NCBI GenBank assembly: GCA_016716765.1
Contig: JADJVA010000025.1
Span: 248,001-312,000, forward strand
From: Bdellovibrionales bacterium
Lineage (GTDB): Bacteria; Bdellovibrionota; Bdellovibrionia; Bdellovibrionales; UBA1609
Length of the DNA: 64,000 bases
Reading direction: 5' to 3'
Part shown: positions 44,138 through 51,684 of the stretch, piece after piece
How positions within the stretch are numbered: the stretch's first letter is position 1
Layout of the letters: each line of letters opens with the position of its first letter
Notes under the pieces: generated by a model
The model's input: the letters and a program-made list of their open reading frames with translations, nothing else
What the model was told of the DNA's origin: nothing
Databases searched by the model: none
Translations under genes and position numbers: made by a program

Positions 44138-44719
44138 ATGACCCCACAACAAGAATCAAAGCTCAAAAAAAAGAAAGTCTTCACTCTGGCTGAAGCCGAA
44201 GCCATTGGCCTCACTCGGCAGGATCTCGCTAAACTTGTGAAACAAGAAAAGCTACTTCGCATGGGAAGGGGTATCTATTCGCACCCTCAAGCACCAGTGG
44301 ATCGAGAGATTGATTTTCAGGTCGCTTGTAGCAAACTTGGGCCTGATGTTGTTGTGGGCGGTCTCTCTGCTCTGTACTATTACAACCTAACTGAACAAGT
44401 CCCTCAGCAAGTTTGGGTCTTGGTGCCATCGACAAAGAAAACAAGAAGCAAAGACTATAGGCTCATTCGCACCAAAACTCCGCTCAACAAAGCCATCATC
44501 GAGGGCCAAGGATATAAAATCGTGAGCCTTGAAAGAGCTATTGTTGAGAGCTTTAAACTTGCCACCAAAATTGGTGAAAGAATCGCAATAAAGGCCGCCA
44601 AGACCGCCATTCAGCAAAAGCGAACTAACCTCAAAAAAATTGGAACTACGGCCAGAGAAATAGGCCTTGATTCCTACATCACCAAGTATTTCGAGGCCAT
44701 TATAGGATCAATAACATGA
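44138..44719 (+). CDS. AbiEi-type antitoxin
   Basis: A 193-residue protein; start chosen at ATG 44138, since the open frame upstream runs through the operator repeats. The N-terminal winged-helix part reads FTLAEAEAIGLTRQDLAKLV and LLRMGRGIYSHP, as in AbiEi (DUF4095-like). The C-terminal domain includes VVVGGLSALYYYNLTEQVP. It represses its own promoter and neutralises the toxin encoded downstream in type IV (non-contact) toxin-antitoxin systems. Stop and next start overlap (ATGA). Confidence 0.87.
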   Translation: MTPQQESKLKKKKVFTLAEAEAIGLTRQDLAKLVKQEKLLRMGRGIYSHPQAPVDREIDFQVACSKLGPDVVVGGLSALYYYNLTEQVPQQVWVLVPSTKKTRSKDYRLIRTKTPLNKAIIEGQGYKIVSLERAIVESFKLATKIGERIAIKAAKTAIQQKRTNLKKIGTTAREIGLDSYITKYFEAIIGSIT

Positions 44720-45561
44720 CAACAAAAATTAAGGGTGAGTCCGTCAGGGCGAAACTGAAAAGTTTCGCCTCAAAAATGAAAATAAAATATTCGCATCTTG
44801 AAACAGTATTTTTGATTGAGCGACTTGTTGCTCGACTTATCGCTGACAAAAAGCTGAGTCAAAACCTGGTATTCAAAGGCGGCTTTGTTGGGCTTAAAGT
44901 CTATCAGTCCCCTCGATACACGATTGATCTCGATGCTCTTCTTGTAAAATCAAACATCGAGCAGACTCTTGCTTTGGTCAAACAACAAGCTCAATTCGAT
45001 ATGGATGATGGAGTCTGGTTTCGCTTTGAAAGCCAAATGGATTTGGCAACCCAAGGGGAATATGGTGGCATTCGCCATACTTATCGGGCTGGCATCGGTG
45101 AACTACTCAAAGACATAAAACGGGCCCAAATCATCAACTTTGACCTTGGGATTGGCGATCCTATAACTCCGGGGCCACAAAAGGTAGAGGTAAAAACTTT
45201 TACTGGGAATGAAACTCTCAGTTGGTCAGTCTATCCGGTTGAAACAATTTGTGCAGAGAAACTCCATGCTTTGATTTCTCATGGCGACGACAACTCTCGC
45301 TCAAAGGATGTTCACGACCTTGCGATATTTCTACCGAAATCTGACGCACAAACTCTAAAGAAAGCCATCAAAAATTGCTTTGAATTTCGAGAAACTGAAG
45401 TTCCTGAAAGTCTCATTGAAGTAATAAGAGTCTTGAAAACTGGTCGATTGGAAAAGGGCTGGGATAGTGCCATGGCATCAATCACTGAGCCAATGAGCTT
45501 TGAGCAAGCTTTTAATAAAATGCTAAAAGCGATTGAGGAAATTGAGACCAAGTGGAGCTGA
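44716..45561 (+). CDS. AbiEii-type nucleotidyltransferase toxin
   Basis: A 281-residue protein of the DUF1814/AbiEii family. The nucleotidyltransferase signature is FKGGFVGLKVYQSPRYTIDLD (residues about 52-72, with the catalytic D-x-D as DLD), and a second conserved site is EKLHALISHGDDNSRSKDVHD. AbiEii toxins are GTP-dependent or tRNA-modifying nucleotidyltransferases that halt growth, in some hosts during phage infection. Intact and coupled to its antitoxin. Confidence 0.88.
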   Translation: MTTKIKGESVRAKLKSFASKMKIKYSHLETVFLIERLVARLIADKKLSQNLVFKGGFVGLKVYQSPRYTIDLDALLVKSNIEQTLALVKQQAQFDMDDGVWFRFESQMDLATQGEYGGIRHTYRAGIGELLKDIKRAQIINFDLGIGDPITPGPQKVEVKTFTGNETLSWSVYPVETICAEKLHALISHGDDNSRSKDVHDLAIFLPKSDAQTLKKAIKNCFEFRETEVPESLIEVIRVLKTGRLEKGWDSAMASITEPMSFEQAFNKMLKAIEEIETKWS

Positions 45562-45799
45562 ATTACAGATGTCTGTAAGCTTAGGCTCCGCTAATTTGAG
45601 CTAATACTTGAATTGTAGACAGCAATAAGAGTCTCGACCATCGAGATCAGGTGTTGTTTCGACTTATGCTGATTGAAAGAATCTCTTTTTTTGTAGGGGC
45701 CATAGATCGCCCAGATGAATTTAGGAGAATCAATGACCTAGCCGGGCCAAACTGGCCCAGGATCTGTGATAAGATCTGGGCCAAGAAAGGACCCAAGGC
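45562..45799. other. Region between AbiE and the IS3 relic
   Basis: No supported gene. GGCCA/TGGCC motifs near 45745-45762 and AGATCTGGGCC near 45772 probably belong to the left end and leader of the IS3 relic; the exact terminal repeat is not resolved. Confidence 0.35.
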
Positions 45800-46623
45800 A
45801 TGGCAAGAAAAAGGTATACCCCAGAGGAAATTATCCAGCATTTGCGCACGGCATAACTGGAACAAAGCAAAGGTTTAACTCAACTTGACGCCGCTCGTAA
45901 GATTGGCGTCACGCCTGTGACCCTATCGCGTTGGAAGGCCGAATTCGGCGGTCTTCGCGTCGATCAGGCCAAAAGGCTGAAAGACCTTGAGCAAGAGGCC
46001 AGCCGGCTACGGAAAATAGTTTCCGATCAAGCCCTTGATATTTTGATTTTAAAGGAAGTTTCCAAGGGAAACTTCTAAGCCCGGCGAAGCGAAGCAGTGC
46101 CGTTCAAATGGCGATGCGTGAACTTAAGGTCAGCGAGCGCCGGGCATGTAAAATCATAGGACTGATCAGATCCACGCAGCGGTATGAGCCAAAGCCCAAC
46201 CTTGAGCAAGAACAGCTTCAGGGTCGGGTTATTGAATTGGCTGCGGAGTATGGCCGGTATGGATACCGTCAAGTGACAGATCTATAGAATATGGAGGGCT
46301 TTGCAGTGGGATCGGACAACGGGCCAGAATTTATCGCAAAAAAACTAGTGGCATGGATAGCACTTGAAGTGCAACCGCTGTTCATCCAGCCTGGTAGCCC
46401 CTGGGAAAACGGATATTGCGAATCGTTCAATGGAAAGATGAGGTATGAATTATTGGATGGAGAGATTTTCTACTCGCTGCTTGAAGCCAAGATCATCATC
46501 GAGAGATAGAGGGTGCATTACAATACGAAAAGACCACACAGCAGCTTGGGCGGAAGGCCACCGGCCCCAGAGACTTTTCAACCAACACTTAAGTCGCTTG
46601 CGCAGGAATTATTAACAATGTAA
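45800..46623 (+). mobile_element. Decayed IS3-family insertion sequence
   Basis: OrfA starts at ATG 45800 (MARKRYTPEEIIQHLRT), meets TAA at 45854, then continues LTQLDAARKIGVTPVTLSRW and KRLKDLEQEASRLRKIV to TAA 46076. OrfB follows in one frame: AVQMAMRELKVSERRACKII, EYGRYGYRQV, a TAG at 46285, then after loss of roughly 100 codons SDNGPEFIAKKLVAWI and GSPWENGYCESFNGKMRYEL, another TAG at 46507, and RPHSSLGGRPPAPETFQPTL to TAA 46621. Two of the three DDE residues are in the deleted part. It cannot move by itself. Confidence 0.88.
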
Positions 46624-46668
46624 GTGGTACTAAAACTCCCGGCTCGTCAGAGGTGGGTCGAATAATGA

Positions 46669-47196
46669 TCATAATTCATATCTCCAAGAGTCCCGGATAT
46701 GGCCTTTTACTTCTTTAGTTCCTTTGATAAAACCAACTCTCTGCATGCCTAGTTTTTCCATTACTTTGAAAGAAGGCACATTACGGGTATCGCAAGTAGC
46801 GTAGATCACTTTCAAGTTTAATTTTTGAAGACCAAACTGGATTAAGGCTTTAGCCGCCTCGGTTGCATAACCTCTATTTTGAAATTCTGGATTGATTGCC
46901 CATCCTAAGTTGGCCACCTGACTTGTTTCGGTTTCTCTGCGAATGCCACAACCACCAATGAGAAGGCCATTTTCCTTTAAGCATACTGCAAAATCAAATT
47001 TGTATCTTGGTGCAGATTTTATTTGCTCGACCATTTCTGCTACGAATTTATGAGTATCTTCCAATGAGTTTGGACCCCATAATTCATACTTTGAGAAATC
47101 AGGGTTTGAACCATAAATGTGAACTCGTTCCCAGTCATCAGCCTGATATGGGCGAAGTATAAGGCGGTCGGTTTGAATCGAAACGGTTTCTATCAT
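46669..47196 (-). CDS. RimJ/RimL-type GNAT acetyltransferase
   Basis: A 175-residue protein with the typical start VSIQTDRLILRPYQADDWER and the acetyl-CoA site NPEFQNRGYATEAAKALIQF, then CDTRNVPSFKVMEKLGMQRVG. Acceptor unknown. Last gene of a minus-strand accessory run (46.7-50.55 kb). Confidence 0.88.
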   Translation of the reverse strand: MIETVSIQTDRLILRPYQADDWERVHIYGSNPDFSKYELWGPNSLEDTHKFVAEMVEQIKSAPRYKFDFAVCLKENGLLIGGCGIRRETETSQVANLGWAINPEFQNRGYATEAAKALIQFGLQKLNLKVIYATCDTRNVPSFKVMEKLGMQRVGFIKGTKEVKGHIRDSWRYEL

Positions 47197-47202
47197 TTCA
47201 TG

Positions 47203-47583
47203 CTACCCATGAAATACCGCTTCAATATTGTGTCCATCTGGATCCAATACAAAAGCTCCATAGTATTTCTCGTGATAATGAGGTCTTGGACCCGGCTTGC
47301 CATTGTCTTTTGCACCAGCTGCAATTGCCGCTGAGTAAAACTCATCGACCTTCTTTTTATTATCCACCCGAAAGGCGACATGAACATGGGGTTTGTTGGG
47401 TGTACCTTCTGAAATCCAAAAGTCAGGTTTCGGTGGTTCACCAAATCCAGCAACGCCAACTCCACCAGTATGTTCAGTTGGAATTTCCAATAACATTTTA
47501 TAGCCGATGGGTTTCAATGCGTTTTCATAAAATAGTTTGCTCTTTTTGTAATCGCTAACTGCTACGCCTGTATGATCAATCAT
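47203..47583 (-). CDS. VOC family protein
   Basis: A 126-residue glyoxalase-fold protein: MIDHTGVAVSDYKKSKLFYE at the start, HVAFRVDNKKKVDEFY in the middle and a C-terminal FVLDPDGHNIEAVFHG with the metal-ligand Glu. Typical of the 'VOC family' proteins often found in accessory DNA. Substrate unknown. Confidence 0.88.
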   Translation of the reverse strand: MIDHTGVAVSDYKKSKLFYENALKPIGYKMLLEIPTEHTGGVGVAGFGEPPKPDFWISEGTPNKPHVHVAFRVDNKKKVDEFYSAAIAAGAKDNGKPGPRPHYHEKYYGAFVLDPDGHNIEAVFHG

Positions 47584-47599
47584 TTATTCTCCCTTAGCT

Positions 47600-47611
47600 T
47601 CATCTTGGAAA
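47600..47611 (-). repeat. Short upstream repeat TTTCCAAGATGA, copy 2
   Basis: Exact copy of the 12-mer at 24197-24208, located 17 bases upstream of the VOC gene start on the minus strand. Confidence 0.55.
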
Positions 47612-47619
47612 TCTCCAGG

Positions 47620-48015
47620 TCACTGTTCATTTTGTGGCAAACCATCTACGATGTCATAATAGTCACCTTTATTTGCAACAAAAATATGTCTTACTAGTTT
47701 TGTATTTGTTGGCCCATCAGATACCCCCATTGAAATGCCAATCCAGTCTCTATGAATCGGGTCGAAAAACATCGATGATCCGCAGGTGGAGCAAAACCCT
47801 CGACGCACTTTCTCTGACGAATGATACCAAGTGATTTTCTCTGAACCATTTATTCTAACTGCTGAGCGGGGAACATCCGTACCGGCTTCGAAGTGACCGG
47901 TATGTTTTCTACATTTTGTACAATGACACGCGCTTGGGGCCGGAAGATCACCGTCAACTTCAAAAGTAACAGCCTGGCAAAGACAAGAACCCTTATGAAT
48001 TTCTTGTTTACTCAT
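47620..48015 (-). CDS. GFA family zinc protein
   Basis: A 131-residue protein of the glutathione-dependent formaldehyde-activating/CENP-V family. Zinc-binding cysteines are in GSCLCQAVTFEV, ACHCTKCRKHTG and GFCSTCGSSMF. Members bind thiol adducts or have no known activity. Overlaps the beta-lactamase gene by 4 bases. Confidence 0.9.
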   Translation of the reverse strand: MSKQEIHKGSCLCQAVTFEVDGDLPAPSACHCTKCRKHTGHFEAGTDVPRSAVRINGSEKITWYHSSEKVRRGFCSTCGSSMFFDPIHRDWIGISMGVSDGPTNTKLVRHIFVANKGDYYDIVDGLPQNEQ

Positions 48016-48827
48016 TTTACTAGTCCCATTTTTTCCAAAATCTCAATCACCGTGTTACGCACTCGTGGCCCGGCTGGTGGCCCTTGTGGAACCAAATCTG
48101 TCGCATTTGCGGCGAAGACATACTCACTCTTGCCATTATTTAAGACACCGACAAACCATCCGATCATTTTGTCAGGTTTATCCATACATGAAGTCCCCTG
48201 TAGACAACCGGTTCCTGTTTTCCCGTAAAGCTCAGAATTTTTACCTAACTTTTTAACGAGGATGATTTTTTTAGTATTTTCAATTGTATCTTTAGCCAGT
48301 GGCAATTCGCCATTCCAAAGTTTTGAGATAAAGGCTAATTGCTCATGAGCAGAAATCTTTAAGCTTGAGGTTTGCCATGGCTCTATTCGAGGTCCGCTGA
48401 AATCCTTATTTCCGTATGAAAATGTCCCCAAAAATCCATGAATGGCCTCTTTTCCCAACTGAGGCATGATCCAAGATGTAACCCAAATGGCCGAAGCGCT
48501 CATCCAGGTGTAGGGCGTAAGATCCTTATCAATCTCAACTCGACCTCGCTTAACACCATCCCATTTGATAACTTGGTTTTCATCCTTCAATACTTTTTTT
48601 TCGAAAGCCATTAATGCAGCCGCAATCTTAAACGAAGAACATGGTGGGAATCGTTCTTGGCATCGCTTAGAACTGTATTCAGAGATGATTTCTCCAGTTT
48701 TAAGATCGGAAATTAAAAAACATCCGTCACGATCGGTAAATTCATTCTTTAGTTCATTTTCGGTAAGTGCAAAAGAGTTAACACTGATAAAAAATAGAAA
48801 AAAGTAAGTTGCAGCGAATTTAGTCAT
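48012..48827 (-). CDS. Class D (OXA-type) beta-lactamase homologue
   Basis: A 271-residue exported protein; ATG 48827 gives a signal peptide (residues about 3-20). The active-site motif is SSFK (64-67, with Ser64 nucleophile and Lys67 carboxylation site). The second motif reads SAI (112-114, usually SxV). YGN appears in TFSYGNKDFSG and KTG in ELYGKTGTGC. The family hydrolyses penicillins, but chromosomal relatives may be poor enzymes. It overlaps both neighbours. Whether it confers resistance cannot be judged from sequence. Confidence 0.85.
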   Translation of the reverse strand: MTKFAATYFFLFFISVNSFALTENELKNEFTDRDGCFLISDLKTGEIISEYSSKRCQERFPPCSSFKIAAALMAFEKKVLKDENQVIKWDGVKRGRVEIDKDLTPYTWMSASAIWVTSWIMPQLGKEAIHGFLGTFSYGNKDFSGPRIEPWQTSSLKISAHEQLAFISKLWNGELPLAKDTIENTKKIILVKKLGKNSELYGKTGTGCLQGTSCMDKPDKMIGWFVGVLNNGKSEYVFAANATDLVPQGPPAGPRVRNTVIEILEKMGLVK

Positions 48828-49335
48828 TTCTTGGTCTCTCAATAGCTAAATATCCACCTGAATATTTAATGTCCAAACTCACTTCTTTCCAATCTGGAAA
48901 CGGAACCACAAAACTATTCATCTTTTCTTCAGACTCAAATTCAATCTCAGCCGATACGAGATGGGTAAAGGGCTCTAGAAATTCATCCACTGAAAATGTT
49001 TGATTATCATGACTCAATTTATAACGCTTCCTTTTCAAAACACGACCTTGAAGTTGACTCAGCAGCTTCATTTCGGATTCCCTTAGATACAGATTTGTAA
49101 TCGACGTCTTAGACAAATCTCCATCTTTAGGAACGAACTTTTGAGTCAATTTACGATCAACTATCTTTCCTTCTAAAGAGCGAACTATTCGTAAGCGGAG
49201 ATTCGTACCTACAAAATAACGGTCTTCAATTTGCTTGCACTCCGACGAGCTCTTGAGATTTGCCGGAAGGCCAGTCAAAAGGAATTTACGCTCGAATTCA
49301 TAACAGGCATATTTACCAGCCTTTTTATTATTCAT
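48820..49335 (-). CDS. CYTH-domain protein
   Basis: A 171-residue protein with the CYTH start YEFERKFLLTGLP (ExExK-like signature), a substrate-tunnel pattern of charged strands (LRLRIVRSLEGKIVDRKLTQKF; VLKRKRYKLSH; AEIEFESEEKM) and terminal DIKYSGGYLAIE. CYTH proteins bind triphosphates (thiamine triphosphatase, inorganic triphosphatase). Overlaps the beta-lactamase start by 8 bases. Confidence 0.82.
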   Translation of the reverse strand: MNNKKAGKYACYEFERKFLLTGLPANLKSSSECKQIEDRYFVGTNLRLRIVRSLEGKIVDRKLTQKFVPKDGDLSKTSITNLYLRESEMKLLSQLQGRVLKRKRYKLSHDNQTFSVDEFLEPFTHLVSAEIEFESEEKMNSFVVPFPDWKEVSLDIKYSGGYLAIERPRND

Positions 49336-49341
49336 CGGAAC

Positions 49342-49893
49342 TCACAAACGCAATCCCATAAGAACAGTGTCCACATACACTCCATTGGGGTATTTTAGAT
49401 CCTTAGTTCGAAGGCCTTCTACTTGAAACCCAATCTTTTTGTAAGTCACGATCGCTCGATCATTAGTTTGATGAACACATAGATTTATTTTTTCAATCTT
49501 TGGATTGCTTTTTGCCCAATCAATCAGGGCCTTAAGCAGAAGACTTCCGACGCCTATACCTCGAAATTCCTTCTTTACGCCCATTCCAAAATCACCTGTA
49601 TGAGCAATTCTTTCTCTGTGACCATTTGAAAAATCGAGTTGACCAATTACTTCGCCATCAATTTCTGCAACAAGAATAAGATGAAACTCATTATCAATTT
49701 TTGACTTAATCCAGTTGGCTTCTTGTTCAATGGTAAAATTTAATTCATGGGGTTGAGTCAGGGTGTAAATTTCTTCAGCCATTATCGATTTACCAAGAGT
49801 AAGATATGCTTCGGCATCACGCTCTAATGCTGACCGGATTTTCACAGTGCGACCGTCTCTTAACTGGTATATTTTTTCAGTAATCGTTCCCAT
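49342..49893 (-). CDS. GNAT acetyltransferase
   Basis: A 183-residue protein; ATG 49893 follows GGGG at good spacing. The acetyl-CoA motif is VKKEFRGIGVGSLLLKALIDW, followed by HQTNDRAIVTYKKIGF. Substrate unknown. Confidence 0.87.
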   Translation of the reverse strand: MGTITEKIYQLRDGRTVKIRSALERDAEAYLTLGKSIMAEEIYTLTQPHELNFTIEQEANWIKSKIDNEFHLILVAEIDGEVIGQLDFSNGHRERIAHTGDFGMGVKKEFRGIGVGSLLLKALIDWAKSNPKIEKINLCVHQTNDRAIVTYKKIGFQVEGLRTKDLKYPNGVYVDTVLMGLRL

Positions 49894-49908
49894 ATCTAGC
49901 CCCAAAGT

Positions 49909-50553
49909 TTAATCCAAATTAACCTTATATACACGTGACGCAGCAGCTTTTAAATAATTGAGGTTGGTCGGATCTTTCAACGAACGCCTAATCAACTGGA
50001 ATGTTTTCGGATCATTTTCCTTTAGCCAAGCAAACCCTTCCTTTGGGCCCCAGAATCTTTTCTGTCTAACAAAATAGTAATGATCAATGAGAGCATTTTG
50101 AAACTCAGATCGCCTATACAAACCTTGAATGTCATTCATTCGGCAACGCTCCAGCTCTTTTTGAGCCCAGGCTATTGTTGCTTTAACTTCATAAACAGGA
50201 TGACGCTTAAATGGTTTTTTTAAAAATTTATCAATTCTTCGCAAAAGAACTTTGGCATATGGTCCTTTGGAAAAAAGGATTCGAGCGTGCTTCCAGCTCA
50301 AATGTTGATCGCTGAGTACTTTTAAATCTTTTTCAGCGTAAACAAAAACATCCCAGAATTTGCCTTTAACTTTTTTGGCAATACGAGTCTTCTCACCTGA
50401 CTTACAAACGCCTATGACATCGTAGTCGCTTGTTGGTGTCGTTTGACCTCTTGCGCGCGATCCATAAAGAATTACGGAGTGACATTTGTATTTGGTAATA
50501 AGCAGTCGAGCAATTGCCTGCAGAGTTTCATCTTTGAGCGAATGTAAATCCAT
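49909..50553 (-). CDS. Nucleotidyltransferase-domain protein
   Basis: A 214-residue protein with a minimal nucleotidyltransferase core: VILYGSRARGQTTPTSDYDVIG (GS motif plus DxD as DYD, about residues 27-48). The C-terminal half, with KRHPVYEVKATIAWAQKEL and ALIDHYYFVRQK, resembles HEPN-like helices, so this may be an MNT-HEPN fusion or a relative of the aminoglycoside nucleotidyltransferases. No partner gene is adjacent. ATG 50553 is chosen over an upstream TTG. Confidence 0.75.
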   Translation of the reverse strand: MDLHSLKDETLQAIARLLITKYKCHSVILYGSRARGQTTPTSDYDVIGVCKSGEKTRIAKKVKGKFWDVFVYAEKDLKVLSDQHLSWKHARILFSKGPYAKVLLRRIDKFLKKPFKRHPVYEVKATIAWAQKELERCRMNDIQGLYRRSEFQNALIDHYYFVRQKRFWGPKEGFAWLKENDPKTFQLIRRSLKDPTNLNYLKAAASRVYKVNLD

Positions 50554-50568
50554 CCCCAACCTCTATAC

Positions 50569-50580
50569 TCATCTTGGAAA
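50569..50580 (-). repeat. Short upstream repeat TTTCCAAGATGA, copy 3
   Basis: Exact third copy of the 12-mer, 16 bases upstream of the nucleotidyltransferase start on the minus strand. Confidence 0.55.
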
Positions 50581-50614
50581 TTTCCGAGCATTCCTCTCTC
50601 AAAAAGTCCAACAC

Positions 50615-50651
50615 CGTCATCCTAAGCGCTTGATTCCTCGTTGCACAACGG
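50615..50651 (-). repeat. 37-base repeat, copy 2
   Basis: Matches 24667-24703 at 31 of 37 positions, in the same orientation, upstream of the nucleotidyltransferase gene. Confidence 0.65.
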
Positions 50652-50766
50652 AACCTTACTGGAAAAGAGTTTAGAGGTAAAAGCTAATGTTACCAATAGC
50701 TTAAACCCCTTTCCAGGTGTCAATTTGGTGGACAAAAACCCTGATGAGATTTTCAACCTATCCTCA

Positions 50767-51183
50767 ATGAATCTTAGAATACAATCAACGGTTTCGACAA
50801 CCCCGCTTTTTCGTAACAAAGCGTTCCTCAATCAAAAATACGTCGTTGAGGGGCTCTCTGCGCGGCAGATTGCTGTCCTCATTGGATGCGGTCATTCGGT
50901 CATAAATACGGCTCTAAGACGATACGGCATCGTTATAGAACCGCGAGCGTCCGGTTGGGTTAAATATGGGACCAAACTTGAGGGTGGGTTACGAATGCCT
51001 CATGTTCGAGAGCAAATGATAATTTCGACCATTCGACGAAAGCGCGCTTCAGGGTGGTCGTACCAAAGAATCAACTACTGGCTTCATATTCGTGGGATTA
51101 GGTGTCCATCGGGCCGCGGTCGTTGGCATTCGGCTACTGTACGGCGCATTTACGAACGGAGCCAAACAGTAGAAACTGACTGA
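50767..51183 (+). CDS. HTH and recombinase-like small protein
   Basis: About 138 residues from ATG 50767 (the frame is open from TTG 50641, which lies in a repeat). It has a helix-turn-helix, VEGLSARQIAVLIGCGHSVI, then a segment like the 'recombinase' domain of large serine recombinases: IRRKRASGWSYQRINYWLHI, CPSGRGRWHSATVRRIYE. The catalytic serine domain is absent. It may be a stand-alone DNA-binding protein or a leftover of a recombinase. No ribosome-binding site is clear. Confidence 0.55.
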   Translation: MNLRIQSTVSTTPLFRNKAFLNQKYVVEGLSARQIAVLIGCGHSVINTALRRYGIVIEPRASGWVKYGTKLEGGLRMPHVREQMIISTIRRKRASGWSYQRINYWLHIRGIRCPSGRGRWHSATVRRIYERSQTVETD

Positions 51184-51261
51184 GTTTAGATTTGAGATTT
51201 GTTTTTAATAAAAAATCAGGTCTGATTGCTAAGTCGATGTAATCACCGCGTTTATGCGCCC

Positions 51262-51313
51262 TTGACAGAACCCGATGCTTCATTTAGTATATAACCATCT
51301 AGTTAATTAACTA
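51262..51313 (+). promoter_or_regulatory. Promoter and palindromic operator of the first ArsR-SRPBCC module
   Basis: A -35 TTGACA (51262-51267) and -10 TAGTAT (51285-51290) are spaced by 17 bases. The perfect palindrome TAGTTAATTAACTA (51300-51313) covers the start of the transcript, ending 11 bases before the ArsR start. This fits self-repression by the ArsR protein. Confidence 0.75.
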
Positions 51314-51324
51314 AAAAGGTTAAT

Positions 51325-51684
51325 ATGATTCAAGATCGATTGAGTTTAACATTTGGAGCCCTTGCAGATCCTACTAGGCGCGCAATTTTGGCTCGTCTTG
51401 CCAAGGGTGACGCAACTGTGGCCGACCTAGCAAAGCCCTTTATGAGTGAAATGAGTGCCCCTGCAATCACTAAGCATTTGAAAGTTCTTGAAAAGGCCGG
51501 TTTGATTTCAAAAGGCCGCGAAGCTCAATGGCGTCCGTGCAAACTTGAAAAAGAAGCTCTAAAAGAAGTTGCAAATTGGATGGATCAATACCGGCAATTT
51601 TGGGAAGAAAATTTTGATAGACTTGATCTTTACTTAAAAACAATGACAAAGAAAAAGGGAAAGAAAAATGGCCGCCAAAAATAA
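51325..51684 (+). CDS. ArsR-type regulator (first module)
   Basis: A 119-residue winged-helix repressor: FGALADPTRRAILARLAKGDATV, then SAPAITKHLKVLEKAGLISKGREA. No metal-binding cysteines are in the recognition helix, so a metal role is unlikely; this subgroup usually accompanies AHSA1/SRPBCC genes. It overlaps the SRPBCC gene by 17 bases. Confidence 0.9.
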   Translation: MIQDRLSLTFGALADPTRRAILARLAKGDATVADLAKPFMSEMSAPAITKHLKVLEKAGLISKGREAQWRPCKLEKEALKEVANWMDQYRQFWEENFDRLDLYLKTMTKKKGKKNGRQK

